This document shows, piece by piece, positions 9,917-17,291 of a stretch of 64,000 bases of DNA; the first letter of the stretch is position 1, and each line of letters opens with the position of its first letter. The DNA is from Marine Group I thaumarchaeote SCGC AAA799-D11 (lineage in GTDB: Archaea; Thermoproteota; Nitrososphaeria; Nitrososphaerales; Nitrosopumilaceae). The stretch is from positions 62,001-126,000 of the forward strand of contig JOSY01000033.1 in the NCBI GenBank assembly GCA_000746765.1, read 5' to 3'. Under the pieces are notes generated by a model. The model searched no databases. It had not been told where the DNA came from and was given only the letters and a program-made list of their open reading frames with translations. The position numbers and the translations under genes are program-made.

Positions 9917-10324
9917 TTAGATTTTCAGTTTTTCATAGAGTTTGTTAATTTCAGATTCAGTTAATTTCAAGGCATCATCAAACATACTGTGTATTGCAGA
10001 TGCAGAATCATCAGAAGATCTTGGAACCAAGTGAACATGGACGTGAGGTACTTCTTGTCCTGCTTCTTTCCCATTGTGAACTGCAACTAGTGTTGCACCA
10101 GTAATTGAATCAACTTTTGAAATCATCTTATGTACAAGTGAAAATAAATCGGCATTTTCATCATTTGACATGTCTTGAATTTTTTGATGATGATTCTTTG
10201 GAATGACTAAAACATGTCCTTTTGCCAAAGGAAAAGCATCAAGAAACGAAATAGACGAGGATGTTTCTCCAAGAATTTTACACGGAATTTCCTTTGCGAT
10301 GATTTTACAAAAGATGCAATCCAT
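9917..10324 (-). CDS. HIT family hydrolase
   Basis: A 135-residue histidine-triad protein. The N-terminal zinc-site pair CIFC (3-6) and the triad HVHVHLVPR near residues 95-103 are both present. These enzymes hydrolyse nucleoside phosphoramidates or adenylated compounds. Length and order of motifs are normal for the Hint/HIT class. It is a single gene, convergent with DnaJ-Fer two bases away. Confidence 0.9.
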   Translation of the reverse strand: MDCIFCKIIAKEIPCKILGETSSSISFLDAFPLAKGHVLVIPKNHHQKIQDMSNDENADLFSLVHKMISKVDSITGATLVAVHNGKEAGQEVPHVHVHLVPRSSDDSASAIHSMFDDALKLTESEINKLYEKLKI

Positions 10325-10359
10325 GGTATTTCATAGTTTTTTTAATATTAAATCATTAA

Positions 10360-10638
10360 TCATGGTTCAGTAATTGTAGCCCAGGCCAAACCTTCACCAT
10401 ACGTAATAGTTACCACATCACCAGGTTCAAGTGTACAGTCTTCAATTATTTTTGGAATATTATCACTAGTTTCAACATAACACATTCCATCATCATTACT
10501 CAAAATTTTTACTTCTTCAGAGATGTCTTCCCTAATTAAATTCCAAAATGGGAAAACTAGAGTAGACAGTACCAATCCTGCCACTACTAAAGCACCACCA
10601 AAAGCTAATCCGCCTTTTTGACCTGAACTAAGTTCCAT
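10360..10638 (-). CDS. Small single-span membrane protein
   Basis: With the start MELSSGQKGG the protein has 92 residues: a short cytoplasmic head, one membrane helix (about 9-36, GGALVVAGLVLSTLVFPFW), and an extracytoplasmic acidic domain with two cysteines (C52 and C68) that could form a disulphide. An upstream ATG would add seven residues but would run into the previous gene; the chosen ATG lies one base after that gene's stop. Function unknown. Confidence 0.65.
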   Translation of the reverse strand: MELSSGQKGGLAFGGALVVAGLVLSTLVFPFWNLIREDISEEVKILSNDDGMCYVETSDNIPKIIEDCTLEPGDVVTITYGEGLAWATITEP

Positions 10639-10639
10639 T

Positions 10640-10807
10640 CTACCAAGTACCGCCATCACCTGCGTTAGGATCTAATTTCTTTGCAGGGACATTTCCATGT
10701 GCTTTTTTCATGTGTCTTTTCAGACGTTCAGGATCATGAAGTTCTGTACCACATGTATCACATTTTGTTTTACTTTCCTTGTCTTTGTTACGTTTGAACA
10801 AACCCAT
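10640..10807 (-). CDS. Single C2H2 zinc-finger protein (55 aa)
   Basis: A 55-codon gene starting MGLFKRNKDKES. It holds one C2H2 finger: C16-x2-C19-x12-H32-x4-H37 (CDTCGTELHDPERLKRHMKK). The rest is basic and polar. It could bind nucleic acid or a protein partner. It is cotranscribed with the membrane protein that starts one base after its stop. Its N-terminus shares the MGLF-basic pattern with neighbours at 6399, 13055 and 13469. Confidence 0.8.
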   Translation of the reverse strand: MGLFKRNKDKESKTKCDTCGTELHDPERLKRHMKKAHGNVPAKKLDPNAGDGGTW

Positions 10808-10861
10808 ATTTTGTTAAAATTTTGAAATACATTATAAAGGATACGTGATTTTTGGAAGAAT

Positions 10862-12001
10862 ATGACGATAAAAAACATCACAGTTTTGGGTTCAGGAGTA
10901 ATGGGACACGGTATTGCACAAGTATCAGCTACAGCAGGATACAATATTGTTCTAAGAGATATTGAGCAAGGATTTTTGGATAAAGCAATGGAGAAGATTA
11001 GATGGAGTTTAGATAAACTAGTTTCAAAAGAAAAAATTTCAAAAGAAGAAGGAGATGCAATTTTTGGCAGAATCAAACCAGTTGTAGACTTGAAAGAAGC
11101 AGTAAAAGATGCAGAATTGGTAATTGAAGTAGTTCCAGAAATTATGGATTTAAAGAAAAAAGTTTATGCAGAGCTTGATGAGGCAGCAGCACCAGAAGTA
11201 ATCTTTGCATCAAATACGAGTACATTACCAATTACAGAGATTGCAAATACAACATCAAGACCAGATAAATTCATTGGAATTCATTTCTTTAACCCCCCAC
11301 AACTAATGAAACTAGTAGAAGTAATTCCAGGGGAGAAAACATCTCAAGAGGTTACAGAGTTAACTAAAGATTATGTAAAGTCAGTCAACAAACAAGCAGT
11401 TCTATGTAGAAAAGATGTTCCAGGGTTTATCATAAACAGACTATTCATTCCAATGGTTCATGAAGCATGTTTTGTCAAAGACAGAACAGGTGCAACCCTT
11501 GAGGAAATTGATTCTGCAGTAAAATTCAAACTAGGATTCCCAATGGGCATCTTTGAATTAGCAGATTTTACAGGCATGGATGTTATTCACAAAGCAACAG
11601 TTGAGATGCATTTGAGAGACAAAAAAGTAATCAACCCACATCCACTGGTTGAAAAAATGTTTGATGAGAAGAAATTGGGACAAAAATCTGGAGAAGGATA
11701 TTACAAATATTCTGATGACAAATATGAAAGAGTGACATTGTCTGAAGAGTTAGCAGAGAAATGCAATCCAATTCAACTTGTGGCAAATATTCTAAATAAT
11801 GCAGCATGGCTTGTGACAAACGGAGCAAGCGACATTGAAGAAATTGAAAAAGCAGCTCAGTTAGGATTAGGACTAAGAAAGCCCCTATTTGAGACTGCAA
11901 AAGAGATAGGAATCAAAAACATTGTAGATGAATTAAACAAACTTGCTGAAGAGCATGGCGAATTCTACAAACCAGACCCACTGCTTGTGTCTATGCAATA
12001 A
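10862..12001 (+). CDS. 3-hydroxyacyl-CoA (3-hydroxybutyryl-CoA) dehydrogenase
   Basis: A 379-residue NAD-dependent dehydrogenase. The dinucleotide motif GSGVMGHGIAQVSA is at about 10-23. The catalytic region is IGIHFFNPPQLMKLVEVIPG (His about 139) and the C-terminal helical dimerisation domain (FIINRLFIPMVHEA onward) is complete, followed by a partial repeat of that domain. In Thaumarchaeota such an enzyme oxidises 3-hydroxybutyryl-CoA to acetoacetyl-CoA in the hydroxypropionate/hydroxybutyrate carbon-fixation cycle; that role is inferred from the group. It stands alone, with a TATA-like TTATAAAGG about 27 bases upstream, and ends one base before the next convergent gene. Confidence 0.88.
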   Translation: MTIKNITVLGSGVMGHGIAQVSATAGYNIVLRDIEQGFLDKAMEKIRWSLDKLVSKEKISKEEGDAIFGRIKPVVDLKEAVKDAELVIEVVPEIMDLKKKVYAELDEAAAPEVIFASNTSTLPITEIANTTSRPDKFIGIHFFNPPQLMKLVEVIPGEKTSQEVTELTKDYVKSVNKQAVLCRKDVPGFIINRLFIPMVHEACFVKDRTGATLEEIDSAVKFKLGFPMGIFELADFTGMDVIHKATVEMHLRDKKVINPHPLVEKMFDEKKLGQKSGEGYYKYSDDKYERVTLSEELAEKCNPIQLVANILNNAAWLVTNGASDIEEIEKAAQLGLGLRKPLFETAKEIGIKNIVDELNKLAEEHGEFYKPDPLLVSMQ

Positions 12002-12250
12002 TCAAACATCTAAACGTTTTTTGATTTCAGTAATATCTTCGCCAAGCATAGAAATCTGACTGCTCAATGCCAGTAAAGAATTTCTTGATTGAATGTTTTG
12101 ATTGTTAAGATATTTGATTAGAGTCATAGTAAATTCAGAATTTTTTGTTTTCTCAAGATAAGATATGAGTTCATCAATCATTTGAGGAGGTAAGCCTTTG
12201 TCCAATTTATCAATGAGTTCTTTGCATTCTTGGTCGTTTTCAATTGGCAT
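12002..12250 (-). CDS. Small helical protein (82 aa)
   Basis: Soluble, predicted all-helical, with no recognised family. It has a coiled-coil-like C-terminal half (SQISMLGEDITEIKKRLDV). Its 3' end abuts the dehydrogenase gene. Codon use matches the region, but with no motif the call rests on the open frame alone. Confidence 0.6.
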   Translation of the reverse strand: MPIENDQECKELIDKLDKGLPPQMIDELISYLEKTKNSEFTMTLIKYLNNQNIQSRNSLLALSSQISMLGEDITEIKKRLDV

Positions 12251-12283
12251 TGTCTAATGTATGGTGCTTTTGATTAAAGAGTA

Positions 12284-12793
12284 TTATGCAGATACTAATT
12301 CTAGAATTTTTTTAACTGCTTCCTGCGGAGTGTCTACACCGACTATCTTGACATTTTCTCTATGATCAATATATCCATCAATGAATGGATCAACTGAGCT
12401 ATCCAAATTTCTTATTGCAACCATTGGTTTTTTGTGCATGTATGCAGCACAAGTCTCAGATAAAGTTCCAGAGCCGCCACCTACAATGATAACGCCATCA
12501 GCTGACAAGGCATTTAGAAAGTCACGAGCCAACCCCATGCCAGTTGGAATAACAACATCACAAAACTCATTTGCTTCAGAGGGGTCATTTTGAGGAATGA
12601 TTCCAATAGTCAAACCATTTGCATCTTTTGCGCCATGAGCTGCTGCAGTCATCACGCCACCTAACCCACCACAAATTAGTACAGAATCAGATTTTGCAAT
12701 CTCTGTTCCAACGTCATAAGCAATTTTTTCATGTTCAGGCAAACATCCTTTGGTATTATGACCAATTACCAGGATCTGTCTTCTCTTAACCAT
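12284..12793 (-). CDS. SLOG/LOG-fold protein (TIGR00725-like)
   Basis: With the start MVKRRQILVIG the protein has 169 residues and a Rossmann-like fold. It carries ICGGLGGVMTAAAHGA and the signature IIVGGGSGTLSETCAAY, as in the TIGR00725 branch of the LOG/molybdenum-cofactor-carrier superfamily. True LOG cytokinin phosphoribohydrolases have PGGxGTxxE; the GGG variant suggests nucleotide-ligand binding rather than proven hydrolysis. A longer frame would add 22 hydrophobic residues, but it would leave little room for the divergent gene at 12868, so I use the internal ATG. Confidence 0.75.
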   Translation of the reverse strand: MVKRRQILVIGHNTKGCLPEHEKIAYDVGTEIAKSDSVLICGGLGGVMTAAAHGAKDANGLTIGIIPQNDPSEANEFCDVVIPTGMGLARDFLNALSADGVIIVGGGSGTLSETCAAYMHKKPMVAIRNLDSSVDPFIDGYIDHRENVKIVGVDTPQEAVKKILELVSA

Positions 12794-12867
12794 ACTCCAA
12801 AATAGAAAATTGGTTTGAAATATCTTCCGAGAGAAAAGGATATTAGTAAAAAATACCACTGTTATTC

Positions 12868-12990
12868 ATGGAAAGACGTTCAATGCCAGTATGTTTTACT
12901 GAAAAACAATACAAAATGATCGAAGAATATGCCAAGAGAAACGGCATGCTTAATGCAAGTCAGGCTCTTGAGAAAATCCTAAGCGAATAA
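12868..12990 (+). CDS. Ribbon-helix-helix-like small protein (40 aa)
   Basis: A 40-codon frame. It reads as one strand (RSMPVCF), helix (TEKQYKMIEEYAKRNGM) and helix (NASQALEKILSE), the layout of CopG/Arc ribbon-helix-helix DNA-binding proteins. The gene is divergent from the SLOG gene, with about 75 bases between the start codons for promoters. It might be a dimeric regulator; no toxin partner lies beside it. Confidence 0.65.
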   Translation: MERRSMPVCFTEKQYKMIEEYAKRNGMLNASQALEKILSE

Positions 12991-13054
12991 ACGCTTTTTT
13001 GTTATTTTTATTTTGTTTACATTTATAGAATAAGCTGTACTAAGGAGATTTGAA

Positions 13055-13465
13055 ATGGGATTATTTAGTAGGAAACCATCATTTTGTACCATTTGCAATA
13101 AAGAGCTAACTCACAAACATAAACCAAAAAGAGAGTGGAACATCAAAGGTCCACTTTGCGGAGATTGTCATTTTGAAAAACAAAAAGAGTACTATGAAGG
13201 AAAAGTAAGACAACCATGTGTTGAATGTGGTAAAACACAAAAAATTACAGACTTGTGGGAACCAAGATGGCAGTGGGACATGGAAGGGCTTCTATGCAAA
13301 CCATGTTTTGATAAAAAAGAAGAATCCCACGGGAAAAAGAAAAACTTCTGTGCGTTATGTGGCGGCAAGATGGGATTAATCAGATACAACCCAAAAGGAA
13401 AATGGAAGATCGAAGGTCAGTTGTGTAGAAAGTGTTGGGATGAGAAAAAAGCAGAGTTAGGATAA
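13055..13465 (+). CDS. Triple treble-clef/zinc-ribbon repeat protein (136 aa)
   Basis: Three tandem units of about 43 residues, each with CxxC, a Trp-containing beta segment, and a second CxxC preceded by (G)xLC: C11-C14 with LCGDC, then CVEC with LCKPC, then CALC with LCRKC. Each unit could bind one zinc. The N-terminus MGLFSRKP has the MGLF-basic pattern. A C2H2 protein gene follows three bases later. The pair probably works in nucleic-acid or protein binding; no specific function is known to me. Confidence 0.75.
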   Translation: MGLFSRKPSFCTICNKELTHKHKPKREWNIKGPLCGDCHFEKQKEYYEGKVRQPCVECGKTQKITDLWEPRWQWDMEGLLCKPCFDKKEESHGKKKNFCALCGGKMGLIRYNPKGKWKIEGQLCRKCWDEKKAELG

Positions 13466-13468
13466 GAA

Positions 13469-13666
13469 TTGGGATTTTTTAAAAAAATCAAATGTGATAT
13501 TTGCGATAGTAAATTTTCAAAACAAGAAGAGTTGATGAATCACGAACAGATAGTTCATGGAAAGGACTTACAATATGATTGCAAAGAATGCAACAAGTTT
13601 TTTTCAAACATGGAAGATATGAGAACCCATTTGCAAAGAGAACACAGCTACAAAAAAGACAGATAA
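13469..13666 (+). CDS. Tandem C2H2 zinc-finger protein (65 aa)
   Basis: Two fingers: CDICDSKFSKQEELMNHEQ with a further His (C-x2-C-x12-H-x4-H), then CKECNKFFSNMEDMRTHLQ, also C-x2-C-x12-H-x4-H. The fingers are joined by a short linker like HGKDLQYD. The start is TTG, giving MGFFKKIK, again the MG(L/F)F-basic N-terminus. It is cotranscribed with the triple zinc-ribbon gene and convergent with rpoP with no gap. Confidence 0.8.
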   Translation: MGFFKKIKCDICDSKFSKQEELMNHEQIVHGKDLQYDCKECNKFFSNMEDMRTHLQREHSYKKDR

Positions 13667-13861
13667 CTAAATTGCTTTTACTGTTTTAACTACAGGAGGT
13701 CTAACTTTGGTAAATACTCTGAAACCACAAATACATTTGATTTCAGGGAGTCTAGATAATTCGGTGTTTGAGACCATGGTTCCACATCTGAGGCAAGAAT
13801 AGTTTACATCAAATGTTTCAACAGGTGTTTCTTCTACTTCATCAAAGTTTTCTTCAGCCAT
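13667..13861 (-). CDS. rpoP: DNA-directed RNA polymerase subunit P (Rpo12)
   Basis: With the start MAEENFDE the protein has 64 residues. An acidic N-terminal tail is followed by the zinc ribbon YSCLRCGTMV and IKCICGFRVFTKVRPP, the Rpb12/Rpo12 signature. The acidic extension is longer than in many archaeal Rpo12 proteins. It follows rps10 and EF-1alpha on the same strand. An ATG 12 bases upstream is possible. It is a core subunit of archaeal RNA polymerase. Confidence 0.85.
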   Translation of the reverse strand: MAEENFDEVEETPVETFDVNYSCLRCGTMVSNTELSRLPEIKCICGFRVFTKVRPPVVKTVKAI

Positions 13862-13892
13862 GTTTATCATCAAAATTTCTGTAATTTAGAGA

Positions 13893-14201
13893 TTATGTTA
13901 ATGAGAGTTCAATGTAGACGTCATCAGGGATTTTTAGTCTCATTAATTGTCGGATTGCTTTATCATCAGCATTAATGTTAATAATTCTTCTATGCATCTT
14001 CATCTCCCATTTTTCATAGGTTTCAGTTCCATTACCACATGGAGATTTTCTAGTAGCAACATGTAGTCTTTTTACAGGTAGTGGAGTTGGACCCTTTACC
14101 TTAACACCGGTTTTTTTACCGATACCCATGATTTCCCCACATACTCCATCTAGTTTTGGTAGACTGGTTGATGTGAGTTTTACACGGGCGGTTTGGGTCA
14201 T
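13893..14201 (-). CDS. rps10: 30S ribosomal protein S10
   Basis: A 102-residue S10: it contains VKVKGPTPLPVKRLHVATRK and the mid-chain motif HRRIININADDKAIRQLMRL. It lies 11 bases after the EF-1alpha stop, the usual archaeal pairing of the two translation genes. It is part of the 30S head. Confidence 0.95.
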   Translation of the reverse strand: MTQTARVKLTSTSLPKLDGVCGEIMGIGKKTGVKVKGPTPLPVKRLHVATRKSPCGNGTETYEKWEMKMHRRIININADDKAIRQLMRLKIPDDVYIELSLT

Positions 14202-14212
14202 AAAAAATCCGC

Positions 14213-15511
14213 CTATGGTTTGTACTCTTCGGTAATTTCCTTAACGATTCCTGCTGCGATAGTTGCGCCCATATCTCTAAGAGCAAATCTACCCATTTCA
14301 GGGAAATCTTGGAATGTTTCAATACAAGTTGGTCTTACCGGTCTAATTTTTACAATTGCGGAATCACCAACTTTGAGGAATTTTGGATTTTCTTCCTCAA
14401 CTGCACCAGATGCTGGGTTGATCTTTTGCAAGAACTCAGTAACTGTTGCTGCAACTTGTGCAGTATGTGCGTGCATAACTGGAGTATAACCAGGTGCGAT
14501 TGCTGTTGGGTGATGAATTACAATAATTTGTGCTTTGAATTCTTTTGCAACTGCTGGAGGTGAATCAGGACTTCCGAGAACATCTCCTCTCTTGATATCT
14601 TTCTTTTCAACACCTCTAAGGTTGAAGCCAATGTTATCACCTGCTTCTGCAGATGGCATCTCTTGGTGGTGAGTCTCAATAGATTTGATTTCACCAGGAG
14701 CACCTGAAGGCATTACAACAATTTTGTCTCCTGCTTTCATAGTTCCTGTCTCAACTCTACCTACTGGAACAGTACCAACACCAGTGATGGTATAAACATC
14801 TTGAATTGGAACACGTAGTGGTTTTCCAACTGGTTTTTCTGCGACAGTAAAGTCATCAAATGCTTCAAGTAGTGTTTTACCATTGTACCATGGCATATTC
14901 TCAGATTTTTTAACCAAGTTGTCGCCTTTCCATCCAGAAACTGGAATGAATGGTACGTTTTCTAGTTTGTAACCTACAGATTTAACTAATTTTTCACCTT
15001 TTTCTTTGGCTACTTTGAATGCTTCTTCAGAATAGTTGCTATCATCCATCTTGTTGATTGCAACGATTAGTTGGTTTACACCTAAAGTCTTGAGCAAGAA
15101 TGCGTGCTCTCTTGCTTGACCACCTGCTGCGATTGCAGTGTCGGTTTCACCTTCTTTTGCTGAAAGTACTAAGACTGCTGCGTCGGCTTCAGAAGCACCA
15201 GTAATCATGTTTTTAATAAAGTCCCTGTGACCAGGAGCGTCAATCAAAGTAAAGAAGTACTTTGGAGACTCAAACTTTTGGAATGCAAGATCGATTGTAA
15301 TACCTCTCTCTCTTTCATCCTTAATGTTATCCATAACCCATGCATACTTGAAAGTATCACCTTTTCCGGTCTTCTCGGATTCGGATGCATGTGCTGCAAT
15401 TGTTCTTTCATCTACAACACCAAGATCCATCAAGAAATGACCCATAGTTGTTGATTTTCCATTATCAATATGACCTGTAACAATCAGGTTCAAGTGTGGT
15501 TTATCTGCCAT
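14213..15511 (-). CDS. tuf: Translation elongation factor EF-1alpha
   Basis: A 432-residue archaeal EF-1A. The P-loop is GHIDNGKST (13-21; the more common form is GHVDHGKST), followed by the switch segment RERGITIDLAF, DAPGHRDFIKNM (G3) and AINKMDDS (G4). Domains 2 and 3 are complete through GRFALRDMGATIAAG. It delivers aminoacyl-tRNA to the ribosome. It is the first gene of the EF-1alpha, S10, rpoP group and is divergent from the FBPase gene. Confidence 0.97.
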   Translation of the reverse strand: MADKPHLNLIVTGHIDNGKSTTMGHFLMDLGVVDERTIAAHASESEKTGKGDTFKYAWVMDNIKDERERGITIDLAFQKFESPKYFFTLIDAPGHRDFIKNMITGASEADAAVLVLSAKEGETDTAIAAGGQAREHAFLLKTLGVNQLIVAINKMDDSNYSEEAFKVAKEKGEKLVKSVGYKLENVPFIPVSGWKGDNLVKKSENMPWYNGKTLLEAFDDFTVAEKPVGKPLRVPIQDVYTITGVGTVPVGRVETGTMKAGDKIVVMPSGAPGEIKSIETHHQEMPSAEAGDNIGFNLRGVEKKDIKRGDVLGSPDSPPAVAKEFKAQIIVIHHPTAIAPGYTPVMHAHTAQVAATVTEFLQKINPASGAVEEENPKFLKVGDSAIVKIRPVRPTCIETFQDFPEMGRFALRDMGATIAAGIVKEITEEYKP

Positions 15512-15632
15512 GTAGAGTGCGTATCTGAGGGCATTTATTACTGTTATGAATTTTTGAAAAAAAATCTAAAATTTTTCAATTAATTTCAGATCAGAAGACT
15601 TTGCTAAAAGCACATAAATCAAAGGTGCAAAA

Positions 15633-16778
15633 ATGGTAGATATGAAAATTACAGTTTCAGTTATCAAAGCCGATGTTGGCGGTGTCGGAGGACATACAAA
15701 ACCTAGTGACGGATTACTAGACGCAATTAGAAATACCGTTAAAAATTCAGCAGATTTGCTTATCGATTATTACATAGGATATTGTGGAGACGATACCCAC
15801 ATCGTAATGTCTCATACTCATGGAGTAGACAATCAACAGATTCACAAATTAGCATGGGATGCATTCATGGCAGGAACTCAAGTTGCAAAAGATGAGGGAT
15901 TGTATGGAGCAGGACAAGACTTGCTCAAAGATTCATTTTCTGGAAACGTAAAAGGCATGGGTCCAGGAGTTGCAGAGATGGAATTTGAAGAAAGACCAAA
16001 CGAAGCATTTACAGTATTTGCAGCTGATAAAACAGAACCAGGTGCATTCAACTATCCAATCTACAGAATGTTTGTAGATGCTCTAAGTAACACAGGATTA
16101 ATTGTAAACAAGAGTCTTGCAGGCGGAGTAAAAATGAACATCATGGATGTAGAAAAAGCACAGATTGCAGAACTTGAGTTGTGGGAAGACAAACCAACAA
16201 TTGAAGCAGCATTAATGTATCCAGGAAGATATGTTGTCGATTCAGTTACAACAAAAGATGGAGAACCAATTCTTGCAGCATCAACTGATAGATTACATAA
16301 CATTGCAGGAACATATGTTGGAAAAGATGACCCAATTTGTGTTGTTAGAACACAAAAGAAGTTCCCTGCAACTGAAGAAGTAGGAAGTGTCTTTAACAAC
16401 CCACATTTTGTTGCAGGAAATACAAGAGGAAGTCACAACATGCCATTAATGCCGGTTAAATTAAACTCTGCAGCTACAATCAACTTTTGTATTCCAATAG
16501 TCGAGGCACTAGTGTTTAGTATGCACAATGGAAAGTTTACTGGACCATTTGATGGATTCTCAACTCCAGATTGGGATCTAATCAGAGAAAGAGCAACAGA
16601 AAAAGCAATGGCAATTAGAAGTCAAGGATTTATCCATCCAGCAACACTTGTCCCATCAGAGCTAGAATATGCAGAAGGATATAGAGCAAGAATGGATGTT
16701 CTTGAAAGCAAGATGAAACCAATGGAAGAAACTGCATCCAGCAGCGATAGAAAAGAGAATTACGAAGATCCGGATTAG
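15633..16778 (+). CDS. Fructose-1,6-bisphosphate aldolase/phosphatase
   Basis: A 381-residue archaeal bifunctional FBPA/P, the gluconeogenic enzyme that joins triose phosphates and then removes the 1-phosphate. Typical motifs are SVIKADVGGVGGHTKPSD at the N-terminus, YYIGYCGDDTHIVMSHTHG (metal ligands) and AGGVKMNIMDVEKAQ. Full length for the family. The first four codons (MVDMK) may be an extension, with the family start at MKITVSV (15642). This enzyme fits an autotroph that must build hexoses from carbon fixation. Confidence 0.95.
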   Translation: MVDMKITVSVIKADVGGVGGHTKPSDGLLDAIRNTVKNSADLLIDYYIGYCGDDTHIVMSHTHGVDNQQIHKLAWDAFMAGTQVAKDEGLYGAGQDLLKDSFSGNVKGMGPGVAEMEFEERPNEAFTVFAADKTEPGAFNYPIYRMFVDALSNTGLIVNKSLAGGVKMNIMDVEKAQIAELELWEDKPTIEAALMYPGRYVVDSVTTKDGEPILAASTDRLHNIAGTYVGKDDPICVVRTQKKFPATEEVGSVFNNPHFVAGNTRGSHNMPLMPVKLNSAATINFCIPIVEALVFSMHNGKFTGPFDGFSTPDWDLIRERATEKAMAIRSQGFIHPATLVPSELEYAEGYRARMDVLESKMKPMEETASSSDRKENYEDPD

Positions 16779-16847
16779 TTATTTTCAAAATCTGCAAATC
16801 ATAAGAAATAGTTAAATCAAAAAAGACCGTACCAAAGTCAGGCAGAA

Positions 16848-17255
16848 ATGGATTTTCAAAAGATTTTTGATTGGAAGACGTACATTTTCACAGCTTTAGC
16901 AGTAATCTCATTTTCAAATTTTATGGCAGTGTTATTTGGTAAGACCATACCAGTAGTAATCTTAGATTTTTTCAAAGTTGCAGGAGAATATGTAGTACTA
17001 GGAGCAGTCTTTGTATTTGCACTTGCATGGCTACTCAAAGCAAAACCTCACAATCGTCCAAAACAGTACTCAGTAGTAGTCTTTGACGTATATGGAAAAA
17101 AGAGCCAGATTGATGGATTGAGAACAGAGTTCAAGACACATGATGTTGCATGGAGTTTTATGAAACAGTACAAGAAATCTTATCCACTATACAACTTTGC
17201 CCTCGTATCAGATCTTCCTAAGTCAGACAAACCAACAATTTTCAGATACATCTAG
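16848..17255 (+). CDS. Two-span membrane protein (135 aa)
   Basis: Two predicted membrane helices (about 13-30 and 41-63) followed by a soluble domain of about 70 residues that looks alpha/beta (YSVVVFDVYGKKSQIDGLRTE, then HDVAWSFMKQYKKSYP). No family recognised. It stands between FBPase and DNA ligase on the same strand, 36 bases before the ligase start. Confidence 0.65.
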   Translation: MDFQKIFDWKTYIFTALAVISFSNFMAVLFGKTIPVVILDFFKVAGEYVVLGAVFVFALAWLLKAKPHNRPKQYSVVVFDVYGKKSQIDGLRTEFKTHDVAWSFMKQYKKSYPLYNFALVSDLPKSDKPTIFRYI

Positions 17256-17291
17256 ATTCAGTTTTTATTCAACATTACACAAAGAAATAGA

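Noticed and set aside
12794-12859. Extended N-terminus of the SLOG-fold gene
   Set aside because: The extra residues are hydrophobic, not in the family, and run towards the divergent small gene; the ATG at 12793 starts right before the Rossmann strand.
12868-12990. Toxin-antitoxin pair for the ribbon-helix-helix protein
   Set aside because: No small toxin gene adjoins it; the neighbours are a SLOG protein and a zinc-ribbon protein.
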